DNA of 64,000 nt from Caballeronia glebae (GCF_001545035.1 NZ_FCOJ02000024.1:38877-102876); one strand, 5' to 3'. Shown: positions 8,714-17,897, counted from the first letter of the stretch. Made by a program: numbers and translations. Notes: generated from the sequence alone by a model not told the origin.

Positions 8714-9673
8714 ATGAAACGCCGCACCGTGTTAGTTGCGATGGCCGCCGCGCCCTTGAGCGCAATGCTCCCGCTTCCCGCTTTCGCGCAGAAACCTATC
8801 GTGCTCGGTTTCGCGCAGGTGGGCGCCGAAAGCGAATGGCGCACCGCCAACACCGAGTCGATCAAATCGAGCGCGAAGGACGCCGGCATCGACCTGAAGT
8901 TCTCCGACGCGCAACAGAAGCAGGAGAATCAGATCAAGGCTATACGCTCGTATATCGCGCAAAAGGTCGATGTAATCGCCTTCTCGCCCGTTGTGGAGAC
9001 AGGCTGGGAAACCGTGCTCGTCGAAGCGAAGAACGCGAAGATTCCCGTCGTGCTGACGGATCGCGCGATCAGCAGCAAGGACGACACGCTATATGTAACC
9101 TTCATCGGCTCCGACTTCACCGAGGAAGGCCGCAAGGCGGGCCGCTGGCTCGTCGAGAAGGAGAAAGGCAATTCGGGGCCGGTCAATATCGTCGAGTTGC
9201 AGGGCACCGTGGGTTCGGCGCCCGCCATCGATCGCAAGAAAGGCTTCGAGGAAATCATCAAGTCCGATCCGAAGTTCAAGATCATTCGCTCGCAGACCGG
9301 CGACTTCACGCGCGCGAAGGGCAAGGAAGTAATGGAAGCGTTTCTCAAGGCCGAAGGCAAGAAGATCAACGTGCTCTACGCGCATAACGACGACATGGCG
9401 ATCGGTGCGATCCAGGCTATCGAGGAAGCGGGCATGAAGCCGGGCAAGGACATCATCATCATTTCCGTCGATGGCGTGAAGGGCGCATTCGAAGCGATGA
9501 TGGCGGGCAAGCTCAACGTTTCGGTGGAATGCAGCCCGTTGCTCGGGCCGCAACTGATGTCGGTCGTGAAGGACGTCAAGGCCGGCAAGCCCGTGCCCAA
9601 GCGCATCGTCACGCAGGAAAGCATCTTCCCGATGGAGGTCGCGGCGAAGGAATTCCCCAATCGCAAATACTGA
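8714..9673 (+). CDS. ytfQ: sugar ABC transporter periplasmic binding protein (YtfQ-like)
   Basis: 319 residues with a signal peptide (KRRTVLV...LPAFAQ, cleavage near residue 25) and a type-1 periplasmic binding fold: LGFAQVGAESEWRTANTESIK, KVDVIAFSPVVETGWE, DRAISSKDDTLYVTFIGSDF, ELQGTVGSAPAIDRKKGFE, LYAHNDDMAIGAIQAIEEAG. These segments match E. coli YtfQ, a galactofuranose-binding protein. First gene of a four-gene importer operon. The sugar is inferred to be galactofuranose or a similar pentose/hexose; the family also includes arabinose and ribose binders. Confidence 0.9.
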   Translation: MKRRTVLVAMAAAPLSAMLPLPAFAQKPIVLGFAQVGAESEWRTANTESIKSSAKDAGIDLKFSDAQQKQENQIKAIRSYIAQKVDVIAFSPVVETGWETVLVEAKNAKIPVVLTDRAISSKDDTLYVTFIGSDFTEEGRKAGRWLVEKEKGNSGPVNIVELQGTVGSAPAIDRKKGFEEIIKSDPKFKIIRSQTGDFTRAKGKEVMEAFLKAEGKKINVLYAHNDDMAIGAIQAIEEAGMKPGKDIIIISVDGVKGAFEAMMAGKLNVSVECSPLLGPQLMSVVKDVKAGKPVPKRIVTQESIFPMEVAAKEFPNRKY

Positions 9674-9679
9674 GCCCCG

Positions 9680-11200
9680 ATGACATCGCCAGTACTGGAG
9701 TTGCGCGGCATCGACAAGCGCTTCGCCGGCGTCCATGCGCTGCAGGACGTGAACCTCACGCTCTATCCGGGTGAGGTTCACGCGCTCATGGGGCAGAACG
9801 GTGCGGGCAAATCGACGCTCATCAAGGTGCTGACCGGCGTCGTGAGTCTCGACGCCGGCGAGATTCTGCTCGACGGCCACGCGATACGCCCCGACTCGCC
9901 GCTCGCCGCGCAGAAGCTCGGCATCAGCACGGTGTATCAGGAAGTGAATCTGTGCCCGAATCTCTCGGTGGCGGAAAACATTTTCGCCGGCTATTTTCCG
10001 CGGCGCGGCGCGCTGGCCGGTTATCGCATCGACTGGGACGCGACGCACCGGCAAGCGCGCGAATTGCTTGCGCGCATCGGCCTCGATATCGACGTGACGC
10101 GCGTGCTGACGAGCTATTCGGTCGCGGTGCAGCAGATGGTCGCGATCGCGCGCGCGCTGAAACTGTCGTCGAAAGTGCTGATACTCGACGAGCCGACTTC
10201 CAGTCTCGACGACGACGAAGTGCGCCGCCTCTTCGACGTGCTGCGCCGCCTGCGCGACCAGGGTCTCGCGATTCTCTTCGTCACGCACTTTCTCAATCAG
10301 GTCTACGCCATCTCGGATCGCATCACGGTTCTGCGCAACAGCCGGCGCGTGGGCGAATGGCCCACGGGCGAACTCGGCACGCAGGCGCTCATCGCGGCGA
10401 TGCTCGGCCGTGAACTCGCCGCCGCGCAAGCGCGCCAATCGCCGCCCGACGACATAGAAACGGCCGCGCAGGAAGCGGCGCTCCTCGACGCCACGCGCCT
10501 CGGCCAGAAAGGTCAGCTTCAACCGCTCGATCTGCGCGTGCGCGCAGGCGAAGTGGTCGGCGTCGCCGGCTTGCTCGGCTCGGGACGCACCGAACTCGCG
10601 AAGCTGCTCTTCGGGCTCGAAAAGCCGGACGAAGGCGAGCTGCGTATCGATGGCGTGCCGGTCTCGTTCACGACGCCCGCGCAGGCGATCCGCCACGGCA
10701 TCGCGTTTTGTCCTGAAGAGCGCAAGGCGGATGGCATCGTCGCGGAGCTTTCGCTGCGCGAGAACATCGCGCTCGCGTTGCAGGCGCGCATGGGCGCGCG
10801 GCGTTGCCTCACGCGAGCCGAACAGAACGCGCTCGCCGAACGTTTCGTGCGCGCGCTCGGCATCAAGGCCGCGACGCTCGACATGCCCATCGGCCTTTTG
10901 TCCGGCGGCAATCAGCAAAAGGCGCTCATCGCGCGATGGCTCGCGACCGAACCGCGCCTCCTGATTCTCGACGAGCCGACACGCGGCATCGACGTCGCCG
11001 CCAAACAGGAAATCATGGACGAGATACTCCGGCTCGCATCGACTGGCATGGCGGTGCTGTTCATCTCGTCGGAGATATCGGAGGTGGTGCGGATCGCGAA
11101 TCGCATCGTCGTGTTGCGCGACCGGCGCAAGGTCGGCGAGCTTCCCGCTGGAACCAGCGAAGATATGGTGTGCGAAATGATCGGAGCCGAACATGGATGA
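9680..11200 (+). CDS. ytfR: sugar ABC transporter ATP-binding protein (YtfR-like)
   Basis: 506 residues with two fused ABC domains, as in RbsA/AraG/YtfR. N-terminal domain: Walker A GQNGAGKST, Walker B LILDEPTSSLD, with a divergent signature (SYSVAVQQM). C-terminal domain: GLLGSGRTELAK (Walker A degenerate, no Lys, usual for this class), signature LSGGNQQK, Walker B LLILDEPTRGIDV. Starts 6 bp after the binding protein and overlaps the permease start by 8 bp. Confidence 0.93.
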   Translation: MTSPVLELRGIDKRFAGVHALQDVNLTLYPGEVHALMGQNGAGKSTLIKVLTGVVSLDAGEILLDGHAIRPDSPLAAQKLGISTVYQEVNLCPNLSVAENIFAGYFPRRGALAGYRIDWDATHRQARELLARIGLDIDVTRVLTSYSVAVQQMVAIARALKLSSKVLILDEPTSSLDDDEVRRLFDVLRRLRDQGLAILFVTHFLNQVYAISDRITVLRNSRRVGEWPTGELGTQALIAAMLGRELAAAQARQSPPDDIETAAQEAALLDATRLGQKGQLQPLDLRVRAGEVVGVAGLLGSGRTELAKLLFGLEKPDEGELRIDGVPVSFTTPAQAIRHGIAFCPEERKADGIVAELSLRENIALALQARMGARRCLTRAEQNALAERFVRALGIKAATLDMPIGLLSGGNQQKALIARWLATEPRLLILDEPTRGIDVAAKQEIMDEILRLASTGMAVLFISSEISEVVRIANRIVVLRDRRKVGELPAGTSEDMVCEMIGAEHG

Positions 11201-12251
11201 CACCGCGCGCCGCATGACCCTTCGTTCGATGATGGAGCATCGACTCGGCTGGCCGATCGTGACGCTCGTGCTGCTGCTCGCGTTGAACGCGGCGTTCAAT
11301 CCGGGCTTTCTGCACGTCGAGTGGCGCAATGGGCATCTCTACGGCAGTCTCGTCGATATTCTCAATCGCGCCGCGCCGCTCGCGGTGGTCGCGCTCGGCA
11401 TGACCATCGTGATCGCGACACGCGGCATCGACATCTCCGTGGGCGCGGTCGTCGCCATCGCGGGCGCGGTCGCCGCATGGGCGATCGGCGGCTCGATCGC
11501 GGGCAACGTCACGCGCTTTGCGTTGCCCGTCGTAATCGTTGCCGCGCTCGGCGTCGCGTTGCTATGCGGCCTGTGGAACGGCTTGCTGGTCGCGCGCGCG
11601 GGCATGCAGCCGATCATCGCGACGCTCATTCTGATGGTCGCGGGACGCGGCATCGCCCAACTCATCACGAACGGCCAGATCATCACGATCTACTACACGC
11701 CCTACTTCTTCTTCGGCGGCGGTTATCTGCTGGGCTTGCCCACGTCGATATGGATCGTCGCGCTCGTGTTCGTGCTGCTTTATCTCGCGATCACGCGCAC
11801 GGCGCTCGGCCTGTTCCTGCAGGCGATCGGCATCAATCCCACGGCCGCTCGCGTCGCGGGCGTGCAGGCGAGAAAACTCACGCTCGGCGCGTATGCGTTC
11901 AGCGGCTTGTGCGCGGGCGTCGCGGGCATTCTCATCAGTTCGAACGTGAAGAGCGCCGACGGCAACAACGCGGGCCTCCTGCTCGAACTCGACGCGATTC
12001 TCGCCGTCACGCTCGGCGGCACCGCGCTCACCGGCGGGCGCTTCACGCTCGCGGGCAGCGTGATCGGCGCGCTCATCATCCAGACGCTCACGTATCTGAT
12101 CTATTCGCTCGGCGTGCCGCCGGAGGTGAATCTCGTGGTGAAGGCTATCGTCGTGTTCGCGGTGATGATGCTGCAATCGGGCGAGTTCCGCGCGACCGTC
12201 GTGAAGTTCGCGCGCCGCCCTGCCCTTGCGGATCGAGAGGTGCGCCGATGA
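11193..12251 (+). CDS. ytfT: sugar ABC transporter permease (YtfT-like)
   Basis: 352-residue polytopic inner-membrane protein of the BPD_transp_2 family with 8-10 hydrophobic segments. Family motifs: MTIVIATRGIDISVGAVVAI, GLWNGLLVARAGMQPIIATL, GINPTAARVAGV, LELDAILAVTLGGTALTGGRF. Overlaps the ATPase gene and, by ATGA, the second permease gene. It forms the heterodimeric channel with the next product. Confidence 0.92.
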   Translation: MDDTARRMTLRSMMEHRLGWPIVTLVLLLALNAAFNPGFLHVEWRNGHLYGSLVDILNRAAPLAVVALGMTIVIATRGIDISVGAVVAIAGAVAAWAIGGSIAGNVTRFALPVVIVAALGVALLCGLWNGLLVARAGMQPIIATLILMVAGRGIAQLITNGQIITIYYTPYFFFGGGYLLGLPTSIWIVALVFVLLYLAITRTALGLFLQAIGINPTAARVAGVQARKLTLGAYAFSGLCAGVAGILISSNVKSADGNNAGLLLELDAILAVTLGGTALTGGRFTLAGSVIGALIIQTLTYLIYSLGVPPEVNLVVKAIVVFAVMMLQSGEFRATVVKFARRPALADREVRR

Positions 12252-13285
12252 GCTCGCCGCTGCCCAAGCCTCCGGGCGTCACGCTCGCGCATCGCCGCGA
12301 CGCCATCGCACCGGCGCGCAGAGTCTCGACGAGCCGCTATCTGCCGCTCGCCGCGACGGTCACGCTCTTCATCGCGATATCCGTGCTCGGCTCGGTGATG
12401 TACACCGGTTTCTTCTCGCCGCAAGTCTTTCTCAATCTGCTGATCGACAATGCGTTTCTGATCGTCGTCGCGGTGGGCGAGACCTTCGTGATTCTCTCCG
12501 GCGGCATCGATCTTTCCGTGGGATCGGTCATCGCGCTCACGACGATGGTCTCCGCCGCGCTCGTCGAGAAAGCGGGCTGGCATCCGCTCGTCGTGATCCC
12601 GCTCGTGCTCGCGATGGGCACCGCGTTCGGCACCCTGATGGGCTGGCTGATCGCGCGCTTTCGCCTGCAGCCGTTCATCGTCACGCTCGCGGGCATGTTC
12701 CTCGCGCGCGGGCTGTGCTATCTCATCAGCATCGATTCGATCAGCATCATCGATCCGTGGTACGCGGCCGTATCGCAGATTCGCGTTCCGGTGATGAGCG
12801 GCGCGTCGCTGTCGCTCGGCGCGGTGATCGCGCTCGTGGTGCTTGCCGCCGCCGTGTTCGTCGCGCACTACACGCCGTTCGGCCGCACCATCTACGCGGT
12901 CGGCGGCAATCCGCATTCCGCGCTTCTGATGGGCTTGCCCGTGAACGCCGCGACCATCGGCGCCTATGCGTTGTCGGGCTTCTGCTCCGCGCTCGGCGGC
13001 GTGCTGTTCACCTTCTACATGCTCTCCGGCTACGGCCTGCACGCGATGGGCCTCGAACTCGATGCGATCGCATCCGTCGTCATCGGCGGGACGCTGCTCA
13101 CGGGCGGCGTCGGCTATGTTATCGGCACGTTGTTCGGCGTGCTCTTGCTCGGCATCATTCAGACCTTGATCTCGTTCGATGGCTCGCTCAGTTCGTGGTG
13201 GACGAAGATCGCGGTCGGCGCGCTGCTGCTCGTGTTCTGTCTGTCGCAGCGCGCATTCGGCGATCGCGCGGCGGCGAAGCGCTGA
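12248..13285 (+). CDS. yjfF: sugar ABC transporter permease (YjfF-like)
   Basis: 345 residues from the ATG at 12248 that overlaps the preceding stop (ATGA). A longer ORF in this frame begins at 11321 but is only the shadow of ytfT. BPD_transp_2 permease with motifs ETFVILSGGIDLSVGSVIAL, LIARFRLQPFIVTLAGMF, AVGGNPHSALLMGLPV, LELDAIASVVIGGTLLTGG. Its pairing with the YtfT-like protein is the E. coli ytfQRT-yjfF arrangement. Confidence 0.92.
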   Translation: MSSPLPKPPGVTLAHRRDAIAPARRVSTSRYLPLAATVTLFIAISVLGSVMYTGFFSPQVFLNLLIDNAFLIVVAVGETFVILSGGIDLSVGSVIALTTMVSAALVEKAGWHPLVVIPLVLAMGTAFGTLMGWLIARFRLQPFIVTLAGMFLARGLCYLISIDSISIIDPWYAAVSQIRVPVMSGASLSLGAVIALVVLAAAVFVAHYTPFGRTIYAVGGNPHSALLMGLPVNAATIGAYALSGFCSALGGVLFTFYMLSGYGLHAMGLELDAIASVVIGGTLLTGGVGYVIGTLFGVLLLGIIQTLISFDGSLSSWWTKIAVGALLLVFCLSQRAFGDRAAAKR

Positions 13286-13292
13286 CGAAGAC

Positions 13293-14015
13293 ATGGACTA
13301 TCGCCATCCACAACCTCGCAAGAGCATGCACGCGCGCATCGTGCAGGAGCTCGGCATCGATATCGTGAGCGGCAAGCTCAGGCCCGGCGATCGTCTTCCC
13401 GCCGAGGCGAAGTTATGCGAAGCCTATGGCGTGAGCCGGCCCGTGCTGCGCGAAGCGACGCGCGTGCTGGTCGCGAAAGGACTCGTGCTGTCGAAGCCGC
13501 GTCTGGGCAGCGTCGTGCGTCCGCGCGACGAATGGCACACGCTCGATCCCGACGTGCTCTTCTGGACCATCAACAGCGTGCATGAAGGCGAGTTCTTCCA
13601 GTCGCTGCTCGTGGTGCGCAGGATTGTCGAACCGGCGGCGGCCGCGCTCGCCGCATCGAATGCAACGGAAGAGGAAGTCACGTGCATCCGCGACGCGTAC
13701 GAGCGGATGTCGCAAGCACCCACGCCCGAGGCGTTGCTCACGCCCGACCTGGAGTTTCATCGCGCGATCATGTCGGCGACGCATAACGACTTGCTGATGT
13801 ATATCGGGCACATGTTATCGCTCGCGCTCTCGGAATCGATCAAGCTGACGAGCCGTCATCCGGATACGCATGCGCTGTCCTTGCCGCGTCACAAGGCGAT
13901 TCTCACCGCGATCGCGAACCGCGATCCGCTCGGCGCGCGTCACGCGAGTCTCGTGCAGCTCGACAATGCACTCGCCGATGCGCAAAGCGTGTTGTCGGCG
14001 GTTTATCAGGAGTGA
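13293..14015 (+). CDS. GntR-family transcriptional regulator, FadR/FCD subfamily
   Basis: 240 residues from the ATG at 13293, 7 bp after the permease stop. N-terminal winged helix (residues 12-75: SGKLRPGDRLPAEAKLCEAYGVSRPVLREATRVLVAKGLV) and C-terminal FCD ligand-binding domain (residues 95-225; metal-site residues in D-x3-H: DLEFHRAI, and H in RHKAI). As the last gene of the sugar-importer operon it is the likely local repressor, responding to the transported sugar or its first metabolite. Confidence 0.88.
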   Translation: MDYRHPQPRKSMHARIVQELGIDIVSGKLRPGDRLPAEAKLCEAYGVSRPVLREATRVLVAKGLVLSKPRLGSVVRPRDEWHTLDPDVLFWTINSVHEGEFFQSLLVVRRIVEPAAAALAASNATEEEVTCIRDAYERMSQAPTPEALLTPDLEFHRAIMSATHNDLLMYIGHMLSLALSESIKLTSRHPDTHALSLPRHKAILTAIANRDPLGARHASLVQLDNALADAQSVLSAVYQE

Positions 14016-14021
14016 GGCTGC

Positions 14022-15185
14022 TCAAGTGCTGCGCCGCCATGCGTTGTCCTTCAGCGCGTTCGCGAGCATATCCACGGACCACGCTTCATCTAGCGCCTGA
14101 CGCAAAAGCGCCTGCTGACTCTTCGGCGCAAGGCCGCCGATGGGCGGATCGCGATCGAGGTTCGTCGGGAATGCATAACCTTCCGCGCAAGATGCGATAA
14201 CCGTGTCGATCTGCGCATCGCTCATGCGCCGCGTCGATTTGAAGTCGAGCAGCACCGGATAGACCGACTCGCACATGCGCGCGCGATCGAGTGTTTCCAT
14301 CGCGCGTCCATAAGCCGATGAAACCTGCAGCAGATTCGCCATGCGCTGCACATCGCGCGTGCGGTTCGCGCCCGCCGCATGAAAGAGCGCGGGGCTGAAG
14401 AAGAGCGCGTCGCCTTTTTCGAGCGGCAATTGAACGTAGTGCGCTTCGAAGTACTCGCGGAAGTCCGCGCGACGCCACGCCAGATAACCTTGCGCATAGC
14501 GTTGCGAAAATGGCAGCAGCTTCGTCGGACCGCTTTGCACGGTCATGTCGCTATGCGCGACCGCGCCTTGCAGCGTGAGAAACGGCGACATCGCATGGAC
14601 ATGCGCCGGATAGCGCCGCACTTCGTCGGCAGTCTGGAAGCCGAGGTGATAATCGCGATGCGCCTCTTGCGCGTCTCCGCCCGGACGCACGACATTGACT
14701 TGCGATGTCATCTGAAAACCGGGGCCGAGCCATGCAAGCGCCGCGCATTCGATGAACGGATTCGCGAAGTAGCGCGCGAACACACGCGGCGCCTGCAGGC
14801 ATAACTTTTCCTGAGCGTTCCAGATGCGATCGTTCGCGCCCGCCTTCGCGAAGTGATCGGCCGCGCTCGAACCTCGTTCGCGCTCTTGCCGGATTATCGA
14901 TTCGAAGATCGCGGTGGCCTCGTCGATGGGTTCGATGTCAGCGTATGCACGCTTGAGCACGAACACGCCCGCGCCGTCTCGCAAGACCGTCGCCCATTCC
15001 GCCTGCAACGCCATACGCTTCGATGGATCGTTCAACGCGTCGGCGAGCGCGCCGCAGTCGTAGAGCGGAATGTTGCGCTGGATGTCCCGCGCGAACGTCA
15101 GCTTGTGTTGCGTGTCGCGCTGCAGCAGGCTCGCGAATGCATCGAGCGAGCAATCGCTCTCCATGTACCAGTTCGTCTCGTTCAT
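14022..15185 (-). CDS. phytanoyl-CoA dioxygenase (PhyH) family protein
   Basis: 387 residues from the ATG at 15185, preceded by GGAG. Cupin-type Fe(II)/2-oxoglutarate oxygenase signatures: H-x-D (AHRDYHLGFQ), long insert, distal His in FFSPALFHAAGANRTRDVQR with Arg for 2-oxoglutarate. Members hydroxylate diverse small molecules, and the substrate cannot be read from the sequence. It is convergent with the GntR gene (6 bp apart), so a link to the sugar operon is possible but unproven. Confidence 0.75.
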   Translation of the reverse strand: MNETNWYMESDCSLDAFASLLQRDTQHKLTFARDIQRNIPLYDCGALADALNDPSKRMALQAEWATVLRDGAGVFVLKRAYADIEPIDEATAIFESIIRQERERGSSAADHFAKAGANDRIWNAQEKLCLQAPRVFARYFANPFIECAALAWLGPGFQMTSQVNVVRPGGDAQEAHRDYHLGFQTADEVRRYPAHVHAMSPFLTLQGAVAHSDMTVQSGPTKLLPFSQRYAQGYLAWRRADFREYFEAHYVQLPLEKGDALFFSPALFHAAGANRTRDVQRMANLLQVSSAYGRAMETLDRARMCESVYPVLLDFKSTRRMSDAQIDTVIASCAEGYAFPTNLDRDPPIGGLAPKSQQALLRQALDEAWSVDMLANALKDNAWRRST

Positions 15186-15394
15186 GTCTCGCTCCGTTTT
15201 TAACAAGCATAGCGGCAGATGCGCAATGCGTGGAAGTCGGAGATAACGGCGGCCAAGCCGCGCACGATTTTCGTCACCGAGCAATGTTCACCTCAACGGA
15301 TCGTGGCCCCCAATTCATCAGCGAGTACCGCCAGTGCGAATGATGAAGTGGTTCCGCTGATGTGCATGCGGCGCGTGCTTCGAGCGCCGCGCGA

Positions 15395-15949
15395 CTAGCG
15401 ATTCGGCCGGCGCGGCACGGGCAGGAAATGCAGCAAGGCTTTGAGCGTATAGATGACGATCACGGTCCCGGCAAGATCGCCCACGAACATTGCAAAGAAT
15501 CGCGAGACGATATTTTGCGCATCGCCCTGAAGATAAAACCAGATGTTATGCAGCAGCGGGCCGGCTATCGCATAGGCTATGGTAAGAATCATCAGTCTGC
15601 CCGCCGTCAGATTCGATAGCGACGCATCGAGTCCATAGATCTCACGCGCGAGACGATACACGGCATAAGGCGCGACGGTCGCGATAATGCCGCCGACAAA
15701 CGATCTCACCGGATCGTTGGGAAAGAAATAAAAGAAATCGACGAGCCAGCTTGCGAATAGCAGTCCCAGCGCGCCATCCACTCCGAGCAGCAGCGTGCTG
15801 AGCAGACGAATACCGGCCGGGAGATAAATCCAGTTCACGCCTCGCACGAACTCTGAATGAGTAAAGATTTCCTGATTGGCCCAGAGCGAAGCTATGAAGA
15901 TAAGCGCAGTTCCGACGACAGAACCCAGGCGCAATTGAAGGGTAGACAT
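15395..15949 (-). CDS. integral membrane protein, MASE1-like
   Basis: 184 residues from the ATG at 15949 (a TTG at 15976 could extend it by 9). Five to six hydrophobic segments cover most of the chain, with a WIYLPAGIRLLSTLLLG motif resembling the membrane sensor domain MASE1 (WPPAGI.L motif of that family). No output domain follows, so it is a stand-alone membrane protein. The 209 bp before it (up to the PhyH start) hold no gene. Confidence 0.6.
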   Translation of the reverse strand: MSTLQLRLGSVVGTALIFIASLWANQEIFTHSEFVRGVNWIYLPAGIRLLSTLLLGVDGALGLLFASWLVDFFYFFPNDPVRSFVGGIIATVAPYAVYRLAREIYGLDASLSNLTAGRLMILTIAYAIAGPLLHNIWFYLQGDAQNIVSRFFAMFVGDLAGTVIVIYTLKALLHFLPVPRRPNR

Positions 15950-16009
15950 TGGCGGCGTGCCAGTGGGCGGCGGCAAGGACGCACATCTTACCGTAGCACC
16001 GCGCAGCGC

Positions 16010-16303
16010 TCATGCCTCGCGCATCGTCCGCATATGGTGTTCCGATAACTCACCGTGATTCGCGGATAGTTCGAGTTTCGCCGCAATGCGCTCCAGCTCG
16101 TTCAGAAGCGATTCGAGTCGCACCCGCTGAATGGGCGCGATGGCGGGCGCATGCTGCAATTCCTCGATGCGCTCGCGCCAGTACGACACGGGCCACGCCG
16201 CGCTGCGATGCCAGTGCCGCGAGCGGATCATCCTCGCGAGATGATCGATCTCCTGCTCGATGAAATGCGCTGTGATGTAGTTGTAGTCGCGTTCCTGAAC
16301 CAC
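16010..16303 (-). CDS. small hypothetical protein
   Basis: 97 residues from a GTG at 16303 with a purine-rich GGGGGCAGGG just upstream. Predicted mostly helical and charged (EQEIDHLARMIRSRHW, RLESLLNELERIAAKLEL), with no membrane segment. Third-position GC is high, as in real genes here. No family recognised; it follows the wHTH regulator gene divergently. Confidence 0.5.
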   Translation of the reverse strand: MVQERDYNYITAHFIEQEIDHLARMIRSRHWHRSAAWPVSYWRERIEELQHAPAIAPIQRVRLESLLNELERIAAKLELSANHGELSEHHMRTMREA

Positions 16304-16387
16304 GCCCTGCCCCCGGAAAATCGCTCGGGCAAAGAGAAATGTACTCGCTCATTCGCTCTTTATTGCGCCCTCGATCGATGTTCTATC

Positions 16388-16413
16388 TTATCACTTACTT
16401 ATCAGGGTGATAA
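16388..16413. promoter_or_regulatory. inverted repeat, candidate operator of the adjacent wHTH gene
   Basis: TTATCAC (16388-16394) and GTGATAA (16407-16413) are perfect inverted arms with a 12-base centre, in a locally AT-rich stretch about 75 bp upstream of the regulator start. A further ATCA lies inside the centre. The spacing of half sites (about 19 bp centre to centre) fits a dimeric winged-helix protein, so autoregulation is likely but inferred. Confidence 0.45.
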
Positions 16414-16485
16414 ATACAATACCGCTTACGGTTTGCCTTCTATCGCAAGTGCTATGATCGGCTCGTCCCCTTCAAACAGTTTTTC

Positions 16486-16842
16486 ATGGTCAAGAAGAGC
16501 GCATTCGATGCCTATTTCCGCTTCCTGAATCTGGCTCAGGCGGTACAGGCATTGCCCTCGGTGCCGAAGCTCGACGCCGCCGAGGAACGCTTGCTCGAAG
16601 CACTCACGGCGTCCTGGCACGCGGGCCATACGCTGACCGTTACGGAGACGATGGCGCTGTCGGTGGCGGGTGCGCCGGCTACCGTGCATCGCAAGCTGAC
16701 GAATCTCCGTAAGCAAGGGCTCGTATCCGTCGACGAGAGCAGCGACGATCTGCGCGTCAAGACGGTCGCGCCAACGCGAAAAGCATTGGAATACTTCGAG
16801 AAGCTCGCGGCATGCCTCGACGAGGCAAATAAAAAGCGCTGA
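16486..16842 (+). CDS. small winged-helix transcriptional regulator (MarR-like)
   Basis: 118 residues. The central part (LTVTETMALSVAGAPATVHRKLTNLRKQGLVSVDES) is a helix-turn-helix followed by a wing, of the MarR/replication-initiation type, with N-terminal helices probably for dimerisation. No ligand or partner domain is present. An AT-rich region with a strong inverted repeat precedes it, pointing to autoregulation. Ends 30 bp before the convergent porin gene. Confidence 0.7.
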   Translation: MVKKSAFDAYFRFLNLAQAVQALPSVPKLDAAEERLLEALTASWHAGHTLTVTETMALSVAGAPATVHRKLTNLRKQGLVSVDESSDDLRVKTVAPTRKALEYFEKLAACLDEANKKR

Positions 16843-16871
16843 ACAGCGCCCTCGCAAGTTAAGCGTCGTGC

Positions 16872-17897
16872 TCAGAACCGGTCGATCATGCCGATCTGCA
16901 CGCCACGCACCGGCGCGCCGGGATAAGCCGCTGGAATCCCGACGACGTTCACGCCACGCAGCGTGAAGGTCGCGTCGCCACGATTGCGCAGCATCGCACC
17001 GCTCGCATAAAGCAGCACCTTCGGCGAAAGGTCGTACTCGCACGCGACGCTGAACTGGTCCGCGTCGTTGTCGCCGCCCGAACGGTCGCGCGCATACGCG
17101 TAGCCGAGCGACGCGCGCAGGCGCGGCGTCGCGGCATAGCGCATCGAGACCGAAAGGCCGTCGTTGTGATAGCGCGGCGTTCCACCATCGCCATTGAAAT
17201 ACGACACGAAGGCCGTCGTCTTGCCCATGCGATACGACACGCCCCCGAGATTCGCGCGCAAGCCAGCGTCGCCTTGCGTCTGCTGATGCGCGTAGGAAAT
17301 GCGCAGCGGCCCGTTGTTATACGCGAAGGTCTCGTAATTGCCCGATAGCCCGTTGCCGTCGCCGCTGTCGCGCAGCGCGACCATGAGCGTCGTCGTGAAG
17401 CCGTGAAAATCGGGCGACAGATACGTGATGCCGTTATTCGTATAAGGCGTGATCTTCGACAGATTGTTGAGCCCCGACGCGATCGTGCCCGCGCCGAAGG
17501 CGTCGAGCCCGCCCTTGAACGGGATATAGATCGGCGAATACTGGCGGCCCATGCGTAGCTCGCCCCACGGCGCGCCGAGCCCGATCCACGCCTGCCGGTT
17601 GAAGATGGTGTTGGCCGTCGCGAAGGTGCCGTCGGCGGAGCTGAAGCCGCTTTCGAGATCGAAGAGCAGACGCGTGTCGGCGCTCAATTGCTCGTAACCG
17701 CGCAAGCCGAAACGCGAGCCGCGATACGCGCCCGAATCCATGCGCGGCGTCCAGGACGAGCCGGGGTTCGTCACTTCGATGCTGGTGTCGATGGTTCCGT
17801 ACAGGGTCACGGCGCTCTGCGCGTGCGCTGTCGTTGCGCAAATTCCGCACATCATCGACATGGCCAGCAAGCGGTTGAAAGTGTTTGTCAGGCGCAT
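16872..17897 (-). CDS. outer-membrane porin, Burkholderia OmpC-like
   Basis: 341 residues from the ATG at 17897 (GAAGA upstream). Signal peptide ends at TAHAQS; the mature start SAVTLYGTIDTSIE and SRFGLRGYEQLSADTRLLFDLESGF, RQAWIGLGAPWGELRMGRQYSP are hallmarks of the trimeric Gram-negative porin family (Porin_4) of Burkholderiales. The C terminus ends in Phe (MIDRF), as needed for outer-membrane assembly. It lies downstream of the glucose dehydrogenase gene on the same strand, 116 bp away. Confidence 0.92.
   Translation of the reverse strand: MRLTNTFNRLLAMSMMCGICATTAHAQSAVTLYGTIDTSIEVTNPGSSWTPRMDSGAYRGSRFGLRGYEQLSADTRLLFDLESGFSSADGTFATANTIFNRQAWIGLGAPWGELRMGRQYSPIYIPFKGGLDAFGAGTIASGLNNLSKITPYTNNGITYLSPDFHGFTTTLMVALRDSGDGNGLSGNYETFAYNNGPLRISYAHQQTQGDAGLRANLGGVSYRMGKTTAFVSYFNGDGGTPRYHNDGLSVSMRYAATPRLRASLGYAYARDRSGGDNDADQFSVACEYDLSPKVLLYASGAMLRNRGDATFTLRGVNVVGIPAAYPGAPVRGVQIGMIDRF

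Noticed and set aside
9089..11329. 746-codon minus-strand ORF opposite the ABC transporter genes
   Set aside because: High-GC antisense shadow; composition dominated by Arg/His/Ala and no domain, while the plus strand encodes clear transporter proteins.
11321..12247. Upstream extension of the yjfF reading frame
   Set aside because: Overlaps ytfT completely in another frame; the ATGA overlap at 12248 gives the natural start.
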